64,000 nt of DNA from Chrysopilus asiliformis. Taxonomy: Eukaryota > Arthropoda > Insecta > Diptera > Rhagionidae. The stretch is taken from assembly GCA_964034945.1 (NCBI GenBank), contig OZ035962.1, positions 28,782,943 to 28,846,942 on the forward strand, written 5' to 3'. The position numbers and the translations under genes are program-made. Of the stretch, positions 23,601 to 30,689 are shown in pieces. The notes under the pieces are model-generated. The model made no database searches. It was not told where the DNA came from and saw only the letters and a program-made list of their open reading frames with translations. Within the stretch, counting starts at the first letter, position 1, and every line of letters starts with the position of its first letter.

Positions 23601-26069
23601 AATATTAGTAGTTGATTTTGCCGATGCATCAAATACAACACGAACCTTTGTAGTTGTGCTATTGGGTTTAAAAACCGCATGATGAGGTAAATAGAAAGAA
23701 GTCAAATCAGAAGAATCATTTGATTCATCGATTTTATCCATATGATGCAATGAAGTATATTCATTTATTACTTTTGAATATTCAATCTTAAGTTCAGGGT
23801 TCGATTCCAGTTTTTTTTCGAGATAAAGAAAACGTTTCAAAGCCTGACTTCTGGAATCTCCAATTTTTGACAGTGTGTCTTTTAGAGGTAACGACACTAC
23901 ATATCTACCTGATTCATCGCGATAAGTAGTTCGTGCATAAAATTCCTCACAAATAAATTCTTCGTTTGATAAAATTGGGTTTGTATTTACTGGATCTAGA
24001 TCAAATAATTTCTTCAATGCATTTTGTAAGTTATCACTAGGTTCCAACTTCTGTTGGAGTATCGAAAAATTTAAAGATTGCGTTTCAAGTTTTCCAACAG
24101 CAATAAACCCGAAATTAGTATCAATAAGAGTTGGTAAATGCTTACCAAGCGAAATTTGTTTTGAACGTAAGACATTAAAAAATATATCAGATCCTAATAA
24201 TACATCTATTGGTCTTTGTATATTAAACATTGGATCCGCTAATGCAATATTTTTGGGAATATCCCACCTGGAAACATTGAAAGGAAATTCAGGTACAAGA
24301 CTTGCAATAATTGGTACGACCAACAAAGTTACGTCTTGCCGAAAATCGTGGATTTTCGATTTAACTGATGTCATAATTTTATAGTCAATAACAGTTGAAT
24401 TTTCATTTAATCCAACAATTCTTTGTTGATAAGAATCAATTCCTTGGATATTTAATTTTTGTGCTAATGAAGCTGAAATAAATGAAGCTTGACTTCCTGA
24501 ATCTAGAAGTGCTCTACATTCATGAAATTTTCCCTTATGGTCTCTTATCAAAATTATAGCAGTAGGTAACAGCACTTGCGTTTGATTTTGATTATTGGAA
24601 ACATAAAAATTATGTTTAATGCTATTTTCTGACAAACCCTTAGATGTTGACGGTTGTTGTTCAACATCTTGAATAGACTTTATATTTGACGTATCAGTTG
24701 CGCTAGCAGATTTATCAGACTTATCAGATGAACCATGATGAAGTAAAGTATGATGCGGATATTTGCAAATCTTACAATGAATTGATTTACAATCTTTTGT
24801 ATTATGATTTGACGATTTTAAGCAATTTATGCACAAATGAAATTCTTTTGCCTTCTCATATCTTTGATGAGAAGAAAGCAATAAAAAACTTGGACAATCA
24901 AAAATGTAATGTTCATCTTTGTTGCAAAGAGTACACTGACTTTTTTTAATTGGCGTTTTATTTGAATTGTAATAAGTTGAATTCAATTTTGCTTTAAATG
25001 GTTCTGTGTTAATAAAAGAATGTGATTTCTTTTGAGAATTATTTCCTACACTAACCTTTTGAACACCTTGTTGATGTTTATTCGACTCTAATGCTTCTAA
25101 AACACGACATTTTTTCTTCAAAAATTCAATCAATTGAAACCATGATGGAAGATTATTTGTTTCTAAACCTTCTTCCCAATCTTTTGTAAGTGAAGTATTT
25201 AATTTTTTCAAAATTATATTTATTAATAGTTGTTCACTTAAACTATCTATATTTTGATTAGACATTTTTAACGAAGAAATATTTGATTCACAAGAATTGA
25301 TCAATTTCCGCAAATCTTTAACAGAATTTGTAAAAACATTGGGAACTGATAAAATTTGATCAATATGATAATTAACTATTTTTCTTTTATTATCAAACAT
25401 CTCTACTAATATTTTCCATGCAGTTATGTATCCTTCATCTGAAAAAGTGATATTTCCCAAAATTGTTTTGGTTTCCTCATTAAGCGCGTTTAATAAATAA
25501 GTAAATTTAATTACACCACTCAGACGAGAATCATTATGAATTAATGCAACAAAAGTATTTTTAAAAACGACCCATTCACCAGGATTTCCATTAAAGTTTG
25601 GAATAGAAATACTTGGCAATTTTGGCCTTTGATGAAGATCACTTAAATTCGCTAAAGGTAAAGATTCTTGGTTAGAAATCGATAAATCGATTGAGACTTC
25701 AATTTTCGAAATTAATTTAGATTTAATGTTAATCACTTCATCACAAAAGTCTTGTAATTCAATGCATGCTTCATCAATTTTTCTTTTATTTTCAAAAGAG
25801 ACAACAACATCCATTAAATCTTCGTAAACTTGTTGCAAATTACTGAGCATATCAATACGTATTTGAATATCCGTTTTAGGAACATCCGTTAAATCCTCAA
25901 ATTGATTTAAATAATTTTTTAAATGATTTAGTTTAATTTTAGATACATTAAACTTGTGTTCGAACTGCATTTCGAGTGTTTTATAATTCTCTTCAGATAT
26001 CTGATCCAAGAGATGCGAATTATTTGGCGTCGACTGTTTAGCCGATGTTCCCGATTTTTTCGATGGCAT
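20673..26069 (-). CDS. BEL/Pao Gag-Pol polyprotein, 1798 aa
   Basis: One uninterrupted frame encodes the whole polyprotein, the usual BEL/Pao arrangement. Domains by residue: DUF1759-type Gag about 150-325; a CCHC zinc knuckle at 379-392 followed by two further Cys/His clusters to about 440; an aspartic protease around LLDSGSQASFIS (521-532, Asp523); reverse transcriptase about 790-940 with the catalytic FYVDD box at 931-935; a Pao-type RNase H region about 1107-1235 with Asp in YADAS, Glu in RLELCA and Asp in WSDSS; integrase with an H2C2 zinc region near 1430-1468 and catalytic Asp1500, Asp1566 (WSDNATTF) and Glu1620 (GGLWESAVK); and a C-terminal DUF5641 domain about 1730-1797. No stop, frameshift or lost catalytic residue is visible. 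ATG at 26069 is the first in frame. Confidence 0.97.
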   Translation of the reverse strand: MPSKKSGTSAKQSTPNNSHLLDQISEENYKTLEMQFEHKFNVSKIKLNHLKNYLNQFEDLTDVPKTDIQIRIDMLSNLQQVYEDLMDVVVSFENKRKIDEACIELQDFCDEVINIKSKLISKIEVSIDLSISNQESLPLANLSDLHQRPKLPSISIPNFNGNPGEWVVFKNTFVALIHNDSRLSGVIKFTYLLNALNEETKTILGNITFSDEGYITAWKILVEMFDNKRKIVNYHIDQILSVPNVFTNSVKDLRKLINSCESNISSLKMSNQNIDSLSEQLLINIILKKLNTSLTKDWEEGLETNNLPSWFQLIEFLKKKCRVLEALESNKHQQGVQKVSVGNNSQKKSHSFINTEPFKAKLNSTYYNSNKTPIKKSQCTLCNKDEHYIFDCPSFLLLSSHQRYEKAKEFHLCINCLKSSNHNTKDCKSIHCKICKYPHHTLLHHGSSDKSDKSASATDTSNIKSIQDVEQQPSTSKGLSENSIKHNFYVSNNQNQTQVLLPTAIILIRDHKGKFHECRALLDSGSQASFISASLAQKLNIQGIDSYQQRIVGLNENSTVIDYKIMTSVKSKIHDFRQDVTLLVVPIIASLVPEFPFNVSRWDIPKNIALADPMFNIQRPIDVLLGSDIFFNVLRSKQISLGKHLPTLIDTNFGFIAVGKLETQSLNFSILQQKLEPSDNLQNALKKLFDLDPVNTNPILSNEEFICEEFYARTTYRDESGRYVVSLPLKDTLSKIGDSRSQALKRFLYLEKKLESNPELKIEYSKVINEYTSLHHMDKIDESNDSSDLTSFYLPHHAVFKPNSTTTKVRVVFDASAKSTTNISLNEVMMIGPTVQQTIFDIILRFRRYQYVFTADICKMYRQIKLESSQRSLQRIFWRENKNDQLDVFELNTVTFGTASAPYLATKTLKQIGIDGTEKFPLASIIAQRDFYVDDCISGNDDLHTAIDSINQLKNLLPSAGFELKKWCTNYEPLLDSIPVEDRENLNSEEFSGLNCIKPLGITWQPNTDMFLVVYPKIKTQSDLITKREILSQVAKLYDPLGLIAPVVVTAKIIVQKLWKIKSNWDDVVPFQILEQWNIFQSTLSSLDDLRINRKIIAENSVQIELHGYADASEAAYGTCFYIRSINSSGQVYVELVCAKSRVAPIKSTSLPRLELCAALLMSRLLSKIVKSLEINFDRIYLWSDSSITLAWINTESYKLKVFIANRVNEIQELTENVIWKYVNTADNPADIVSRGVMPKEILSSKMWFHGPEYLNSKINFETDELYIQSAKLESKFDPKIFELRSDVFNLLSISDEQDKTFENDFINYYDCYNKLIRISALCLRFIKNCKSVKSDRKFGFLTTSELNEALISVVSIVQRQVFKKEISSLKNQILSNNSSILSLSPFLDARGILRVGGRLTCTNLNYDQKHQILLPAKHHFTTLIFRHFHKMHFHAPPQLLVSLIRQKFWPISAKNTAKLCIRTCITCFKVKPQINNQIMGQIPTDRFVSIRPFHITGVDYCGPFTIKADRRRNSPHYKIYVAIFICFTTKCIHIDLVTDLTSESFLACLKRFISRRGKPQIIWSDNATTFVGAKNELKKLFEFLKNDSNIYEIIKFCSLHEIEWKFIPPRSPNFGGLWESAVKSMKTFLKRSTINLIMSHEEFYTVLVQIEAILNSRPLTALSTDPNDPQPLTPSHFLCGNQITLPVEPSLEKCATNRLSHWQRVTQVVQSYWKRVFKEYVNTLQQKQKWKTENPNLKLNDLVLVCDDNLPSTQWLMGIVIDIFNGPDGKVRVVNVKTKNGIFKRGITKICKLPIDS

Positions 26070-26189
26070 TTTTAAATGAATTTTTAAACTTGAATCGAGA
26101 TTTCGAATAAATGTTTACAAGATTATTACAAAAACAAAATGTTAACTCTAAACTGTACTAATAGATATTTAAATATTCAATAAAATACT

Positions 26190-26356
26190 TCTCGAACACT
26201 CTGTAGTGTCGCTCCTATGGAGTTTTCCGACTCCAAAGTATGAAGACAGTGGAAAATTCTTGAAAAATGGTTTCTCGAACACTCTGTAGTGTCGCTCCTA
26301 TTGAGTTTTCTGACTTCAAAGTATAAATGACGATGGGAAATTCTTGAAAAATGGTC
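26190..26356 (-). repeat. Tandem duplication in the element's leader
   Basis: A unit of about 83 bp starting CTCGAACACTCTGTAGTGTC (26191) is repeated with a few changes from 26274. It lies in the 5' untranslated leader between primer-binding site and Gag-Pol, a place where packaging or promoter signals of LTR elements often lie. Its role is unknown. Confidence 0.8.
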
Positions 26357-26650
26357 TGCAAAATTCTAAAACTAGATGTTGAATATGATGAAACTCAGTC
26401 TTGAATCAAATAAAATATTTAAATCTGCTTGAATCTTCGCACGGCGAAATATTCTTGCAATCGTGGACAACAATTCTTGATTATTGCTGCAATGCTGTTT
26501 AAAATTTCTTCGCTTGGCGAATTATTTCTGCAATCATGAATCACAATTTCCAGCAAATTCCATCCAATGGTAAACGATATTAAAAAATGTTCGTAATCGT
26601 GGATTACAGTTCAATCCAATGCCGTTCAAAAATGAAAACGTTTCAAAAAA

Positions 26651-26667
26651 TCCGGCTCGAAGGACCA
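26651..26667 (-). promoter_or_regulatory. tRNA primer-binding site candidate
   Basis: Three bases inside the 5' LTR the minus strand reads TGGTCCTTCGAGCCGGA. TGG is the complement of the tRNA CCA end, and TTCGAGCC resembles the complement of a T-arm. The cognate tRNA was not identified. Confidence 0.75.
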
Positions 26668-26670
26668 AAA

Positions 26671-26880
26671 TGGATTGGCATAAGTCGAATTTAATTTTCG
26701 ACGAAGAAAAAATAATTAAACAATTTTTTAATGAAAAAAATGCTGATTTTATTTTCAAAGGCGACTGTTCGCCACTAAAGTTAAACAACGAAAAATTAAA
26801 AACTCACAAGTTTTTGAGTATTAAAAAACTTAGCCTATTTTATGATTTCAAAATTCTTAAAATTATTTTAGCAAGTAACA
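26671..26880 (-). repeat. 5' LTR of the BEL/Pao element
   Basis: Identical over 210 bp to 20212-20421. It is followed on the plus strand by the GATGT target duplication. It should carry the element's promoter; no clear TATA box stands out. Confidence 0.95.
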
Positions 26881-27182
26881 GATGTGTTTTTAAAAAAGGT
26901 TCAATTTTTGAAAGACACAACAATATTTACCAAGAGAATTTCGTCGACTTTTTTTTATTGTTGGTAAATATAATTTACGTTAGAATAGAAATTTTTATTA
27001 CTCCATACACTACCACTAAAAAAATTGTCAATTTATCCATTTTCTCAGGGTTTTGTATATAAATTAAATTGATTTGATTGTTCATTTTAAAATCCAGTTA
27101 TTATAGAAATTCTGGCATTAGTGAATTTTGACAAGGCCCTTCAGTTTCCAAAGTGCCGTGACCCAGAAGACTTTATAAAACA

Positions 27183-27779
27183 ATGACGACTGATATTAAT
27201 TATCGAGATCACAACAAAAAACATTTAGAGAATCTGGAATTGTTATTGGAAAGGAACAAAAAAAGAACATTTAGAGCTTTTAGTCCAAGTACATCTGATG
27301 GGGAAGACATCGTAACGACTCGGGTCAGTCTGAGTTTTTCTAATATAACAGGCAGCGCCGCGATCGGAGCAGTAAGAAATTCGAAGCCTCTTAACACCCA
27401 AGTCTTGGAGAAAATAAAATTAAAGCAGAAGATTTTCTATTTGGAACAAGAAAATGCACGGTTGAAGGTATTGAAGGAAAAACTGCTACACGAAAAAAGT
27501 AAGGAGGTCAACGAGAATGTGCTAGACGATGGAAATGTTCAAGAGGATAAGGGAGAAGTCGGTAACAAAGACGGTACTGGTCATAATAGAAGCCGAAATG
27601 TTCAATATCGAGATGTCCGCCAAAAAAGATCCAAATTGGTACCAAATCATTCAGACGATTGTGAGCACAAAACTATTCCAATGAAATATCTTTCACGGTG
27701 TACTTGTATATTACGTGATACTTTTAGAAAATACCCTAGTATTATACCATTTGGAGGTTCAGAGTTTAATATACTTTAA
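27183..27779 (+). CDS. Unknown intronless coiled-coil protein, 198 aa
   Basis: I do not recognise the family. The frame is long for this AT-rich DNA, starts at an ATG in a fair context (ACAATGA) and is followed by AATAAA signals at 27797 and 27832. The N-terminal 80 residues are charged and Ser/Thr-rich. Residues about 75-108 (LEKIKLKQKIFYLEQENARL onward) form a strong leucine-zipper-like coiled coil. An acidic, Gly-rich linker, a basic patch (RNVQYRDVRQKRSK) and a Cys-containing tail follow. There is no signal peptide or membrane segment. A short coil plus basic tail is compatible with a chromosome- or RNA-associated adaptor, or loosely with a shugoshin-like layout, but this is only a resemblance of layout. 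It begins about 300 bp beyond the BEL/Pao element, and a second small coiled-coil gene lies 2.3 kb downstream on the same strand. Confidence 0.6.
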   Translation: MTTDINYRDHNKKHLENLELLLERNKKRTFRAFSPSTSDGEDIVTTRVSLSFSNITGSAAIGAVRNSKPLNTQVLEKIKLKQKIFYLEQENARLKVLKEKLLHEKSKEVNENVLDDGNVQEDKGEVGNKDGTGHNRSRNVQYRDVRQKRSKLVPNHSDDCEHKTIPMKYLSRCTCILRDTFRKYPSIIPFGGSEFNIL

Positions 27780-27796
27780 TCTAACAATAACTTGAA

Positions 27797-27837
27797 AATA
27801 AATCTGTTGTTTTGTAAACTAATTTCGTTTCAATAAA
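27797..27837 (+). terminator. Poly(A) signals after the 198-aa gene
   Basis: AATAAA at 27797-27802 and again at 27832-27837, 18 and 53 bases beyond the stop codon. They support a short 3' untranslated region. Confidence 0.5.
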
Positions 27838-27839
27838 TG

Positions 27840-28555
27840 TAAAAAAATATTTTTTTCAATAAAACTGAGTGATTTTAATGGAGATTTTTTTAGTGAAAAC
27901 TTTTTTTTGTAAAAAATTGTGTGAAAATAAAATTTCAAATGTTTCGTACCTTCGAATTCACTATAGATTTTTTTTGAGTAAGAAAGGATAGATGGTTCCC
28001 GAGTTAGATATCAAAAATGCCGCCCCAAAAGGCTTTCCCAGCGAAAATTAGAAGCTTTTTTTCGGAAACTTAATATTTTGAAAACCTTTTTGGAATTTCG
28101 TATCTCAAACACGTGTACCGGTCAGGCTACTTCACAATCACCCGCACTAAATTTGTATAAATATATTTTCCATTCTATAAATTCCTTTCCGAAGAAGTGT
28201 AAAAATTTCACAATTTTGGCACTATGTAGCTTTTGATTTAAATCATTGCATGGCATACTGTTTAAAAAATTTCGACTGCGGCGCCAATTTATCATTGTCT
28301 TTTGCAGATTTGATTTTACAATATAGGCCCCAATAAATATGTTTTCCTTTTTTTAAAAATATTTTTTCTCCCTCTCCCTCTCCTTCTCCGTCTCCTTCTC
28401 CCAATCCTTCTCACTCTTCTTCTCTATATCCTAAAATGTGAAATTTTATGTAAATAATACTAATCATACTAATATATAAACATAACAAAAGCTATAATTG
28501 CCAATCTGGCAATCATTGGAGACCCGTATGGTGATATTCGTATCAAAATTCGAAC
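27840..28555. other. Non-coding, with a polypyrimidine microsatellite
   Basis: No gene. At about 28368-28430 lies a C/T-rich simple repeat built from CTCCCT, CTCCTT and CTTCTC. Confidence 0.6.
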
Positions 28556-28559
28556 AGTT

Positions 28560-28990
28560 GTACCAAAATTCCACTTTGAAGTCAAACTTTCCAATAAGAT
28601 TTTTTAAAATTTATTCCAATCGGATTTTGATGTATGGGAGTTTTATGTAGAATCATATCCTAAATAACTTTTGTTCTTGCACTTTTTTGATAAGATGCAC
28701 CGTTTTTGAGATATTCACAAAAACCGTTTTCGTTCGTATGGGGGGTACCCCCCCTAATGGTCCATTTTTGCCCATTAACGAACTTAGCCTCGCATTTTAC
28801 AAAAAACGGATCTGGGCCAAATTTCAAGTCTCTAGCTCAATCCGTGCGCCCGCAATCCGCGCCACAGATGGACAGACGGACGGACGGACAGACAGACGGA
28901 CGGACGGACGGACATGCAGAAATTAATTATTTTTATCATTCTAAACACACTGGTGTAATTCATTTTTTTGTGCGATGACGGGATCTTGGC
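28560..28990 (+). repeat. Dispersed repeat ending in (GGAC/ACAG)n
   Basis: A block with CCAATCGGATTTTGATGTAT (28616) and TCAAGTCTCTAGCTCAATCC, ending in a run of GGACGGACAGACAGACGG (28869-28915). The first part recurs at 46306-46510. The open frames here, rich in TDGQTDGR, are products of the simple repeat. Confidence 0.75.
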
Positions 28991-29040
28991 GTTACAAACG
29001 GTAAAGCAAAGTTAATATACCCTTTGGTTTCACCATACGG

Positions 29041-29350
29041 GTATAAAAATGAGTTGGTGTCTGTCTGTCTGTTCCTCGTTCACGTGAAAACGGCTGAACC
29101 GATTCACCTGAAATTTGGCATGGATGTTCGTTGTGCGCCTGGTTCAAATATAGGCCTATTGGAAAATTACTCGAGTGGTGGGTGAGTAAGGGGAGGGGGT
29201 AAAGTGAATCTGAAGTTTGGTTTTCCTCTATGTTACTCTTTTGCGGGAAAACTACTGAGCCGATCGGCCTAAAATTCAGCACAGAGGTTTTTTAACATAT
29301 CTTCTTTTAAAAATAATACGGGGGAGTAAGGGGAGTGGGTAAAGTCAATC
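29041..29350 (+). repeat. Dispersed repeat, copy 1 (GAGCCGATCGGCCT type)
   Basis: It contains GTCTGTCTGTCTGTTC, GGCTGAACCGATTCACCTGA, GTTACTCTTTTGCGGGAAAA CTACTGAGCC and GGGGGAGTAAGGGGAGTGGG. The last two blocks recur at 33937-34060 in the same orientation. It has no coding capacity and its class is unknown. Confidence 0.65.
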
Positions 29351-29487
29351 CAAATCCAAAAGCTGAAATTTATTGTCTCTTTGTTCATTTTTCAAAACCA
29401 TTTTCCGAAGCAAAAAAAACTTTAACGAAACGCACAGACCGCCCTATTCTAGGCTACCTAATTTATAACCAACTGAATTTTGTTTTC

Positions 29488-29801
29488 TTAGGCCCCTGTT
29501 ACACGGGCCAACTTTAAGCGGCGACTTTTCTTAAGTATAGGCGGGAGAAGTGAGGGAAGCGGTGGCTAATGTTGCCCGTTCCGAAAGTAGAAACAAGGCG
29601 CCAAAATACGCACACAAGCACAAAACCACAAAGAACGGGTTCGTGATAGTTTTTTGCGATTTGACAGTTCGTCCAACTTCACACACAACTCACTGTGTAA
29701 TATATAGAAGTTTCCGGCAAATTGTCTCCGCGTGTAGCACAAACGGGCAACTTTTTGTATCGTGTATCGGTTTAAAGTTGCCCTGTGTAACATAGGCCTT
29801 A
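29488..29801. mobile_element. PIF/Harbinger-like MITE with TTA duplication
   Basis: Imperfect 30-bp inverted repeats lie at the ends: left GGCCCCTGTTACACGGGCCA, right complement GGCCTATGTTACACAGGGCA, both continuing ACTTTAA. TTA flanks both ends (29488-29490 and 29799-29801). A G/C-starting repeat with a 3-bp TWA duplication is the Harbinger pattern. The interior (about 300 bp) has no credible gene; overlapping frames at 29550-29795 are chance. Confidence 0.7.
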
Positions 29802-30050
29802 GGTTTTGTTCTACTCACGCTTTAAGCCAGGCGAAGCCGGGTCCAAATTCCAGCATGAAAAAAATGTAACACACGAGAAAACAATAACTTATCGAATTCA
29901 ACAAACACAACCACAAATAAATAAAAATTTGACAATATGCACTCTCAATTATCAGTCATTTACATCACTTTGCACCCGCGAGTCCTTCTATTTATATCGA
30001 TTTCTTACGAAACGAAATTTTTGTTACATAAATATCGTCGAGTATTAGTT
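29802..30050. other. Short spacer upstream of the 30.1-kb gene
   Basis: It contains TTTAAGCCAGGCGAAGCCGG, similar in style to the ACCCG..CGGGT hairpin text at 45391-45410. No gene is evident. Confidence 0.4.
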
Positions 30051-30090
30051 TATATATACAAAACGTTTTGAATTTTTCAATTTTCTTTGT
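30051..30090 (+). promoter_or_regulatory. Candidate TATA box and start region
   Basis: TATATATA at 30051-30058 is followed about 25-30 bases later by TTCAATTTTC, a possible initiator, and then by the start codon of the 30.1-kb gene. Spacing fits an insect core promoter, but TATA-like text is common in DNA this AT-rich. Confidence 0.4.
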
Positions 30091-30099
30091 TTTATTGAT

Positions 30100-30546
30100 A
30101 TGTTGCAAATTACAATGGAAGGAGAATTGCATTCGATTTTTAAAGAAATCGAAGAACTCTTATTGCGACAAGCGACGATTTTAAGAAATATTCCGCTCGA
30201 CGAAGAAGATTCTCATGGAGAGATCTCCATTCCTTGGCAAGTAGAAGATAGGATAAAGAAAATTGTAGATCGGGCATATGCCCTAGGATTTTACGCAAAT
30301 CGCTATTACGGAAATAACGAAAACATGGAGAGTCTTCAGGAACGAGTCAAGATATTGGAAGAGGAAAATGAAAAATTGGTTGCAGATTTACGAAAGGATG
30401 GAATTGAGGAAGAAATTCTAGCCGAAAGTTTAATTCCATCTGAGAATCGAAATTCGGAGATTGAAGCGGAAATTTGCACTCACATTAAAAATGCTATTAA
30501 AGACTGTTGGTGTAATGAATTATTTTTTAGTTGCTTAGTTTTTTAA
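30100..30546 (+). CDS. Unknown intronless coiled-coil protein, 143-148 aa
   Basis: I do not recognise the family. Two in-frame ATGs are possible. The second, at 30115, has the better context (ACAATGG) and gives 143 residues starting MEGELHSIFKEIEELL. The protein is acidic and mainly helical: an N-terminal amphipathic helix, a middle part with IPWQVEDRIKKIVDRAYALG and an aromatic patch FYANRYYGN, then a coiled coil (MESLQERVKILEEENEKLVA, about residues 75-98), and a Cys-containing tail. Such layouts occur in subunits of kinetochore or spindle complexes, but that is only an analogy. It has a TATA-like box just upstream and AATAAA at 30670. Its pairing with the coiled-coil gene at 27183 on the same strand may be coincidental. 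Confidence 0.6.
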   Translation: MLQITMEGELHSIFKEIEELLLRQATILRNIPLDEEDSHGEISIPWQVEDRIKKIVDRAYALGFYANRYYGNNENMESLQERVKILEEENEKLVADLRKDGIEEEILAESLIPSENRNSEIEAEICTHIKNAIKDCWCNELFFSCLVF

Positions 30547-30669
30547 AACTTTTCAATTGTAATTTTAGAAATTCAAAATTTTCTATCATTCAATTTTACT
30601 AAATGGCTTCTTCTCGTAATATCTTTTATTGTATGTGTTTTTGTACAAGCATTTAAAATTTAGAGTCAA

Positions 30670-30675
30670 AATAAA
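30670..30675 (+). terminator. Poly(A) signal after the 30.1-kb gene
   Basis: AATAAA, 124 bases beyond the stop codon. Confidence 0.5.
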
Positions 30676-30689
30676 GATTTTTTAACCGT

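Larger units (their letters stand above)
20207..26885 (-). mobile_element. Complete BEL/Pao LTR retrotransposon with target duplication
   Basis: The element is 20212-26880 (6669 bp), transcribed from the minus strand. It has two 210-bp LTRs with TG..CA ends that I read as identical, a perfect 5-bp target duplication GATGT (20207-20211 and 26881-26885), a primer-binding site, a purine tract and a single long Gag-Pol frame. Identical LTRs and an uninterrupted frame mean insertion was recent and the copy may still be competent. BEL/Pao elements replicate by reverse transcription of their RNA in cytoplasmic particles. No envelope-like frame is present, so this is the ordinary retrotransposon form. 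Confidence 0.96.

Noticed and set aside
28687..28978. TDGQTDGR-rich frames
   Set aside because: Direct translation of a GGACAGAC simple repeat inside a dispersed element. The same holds for 49004-49252 and 57337-57618.
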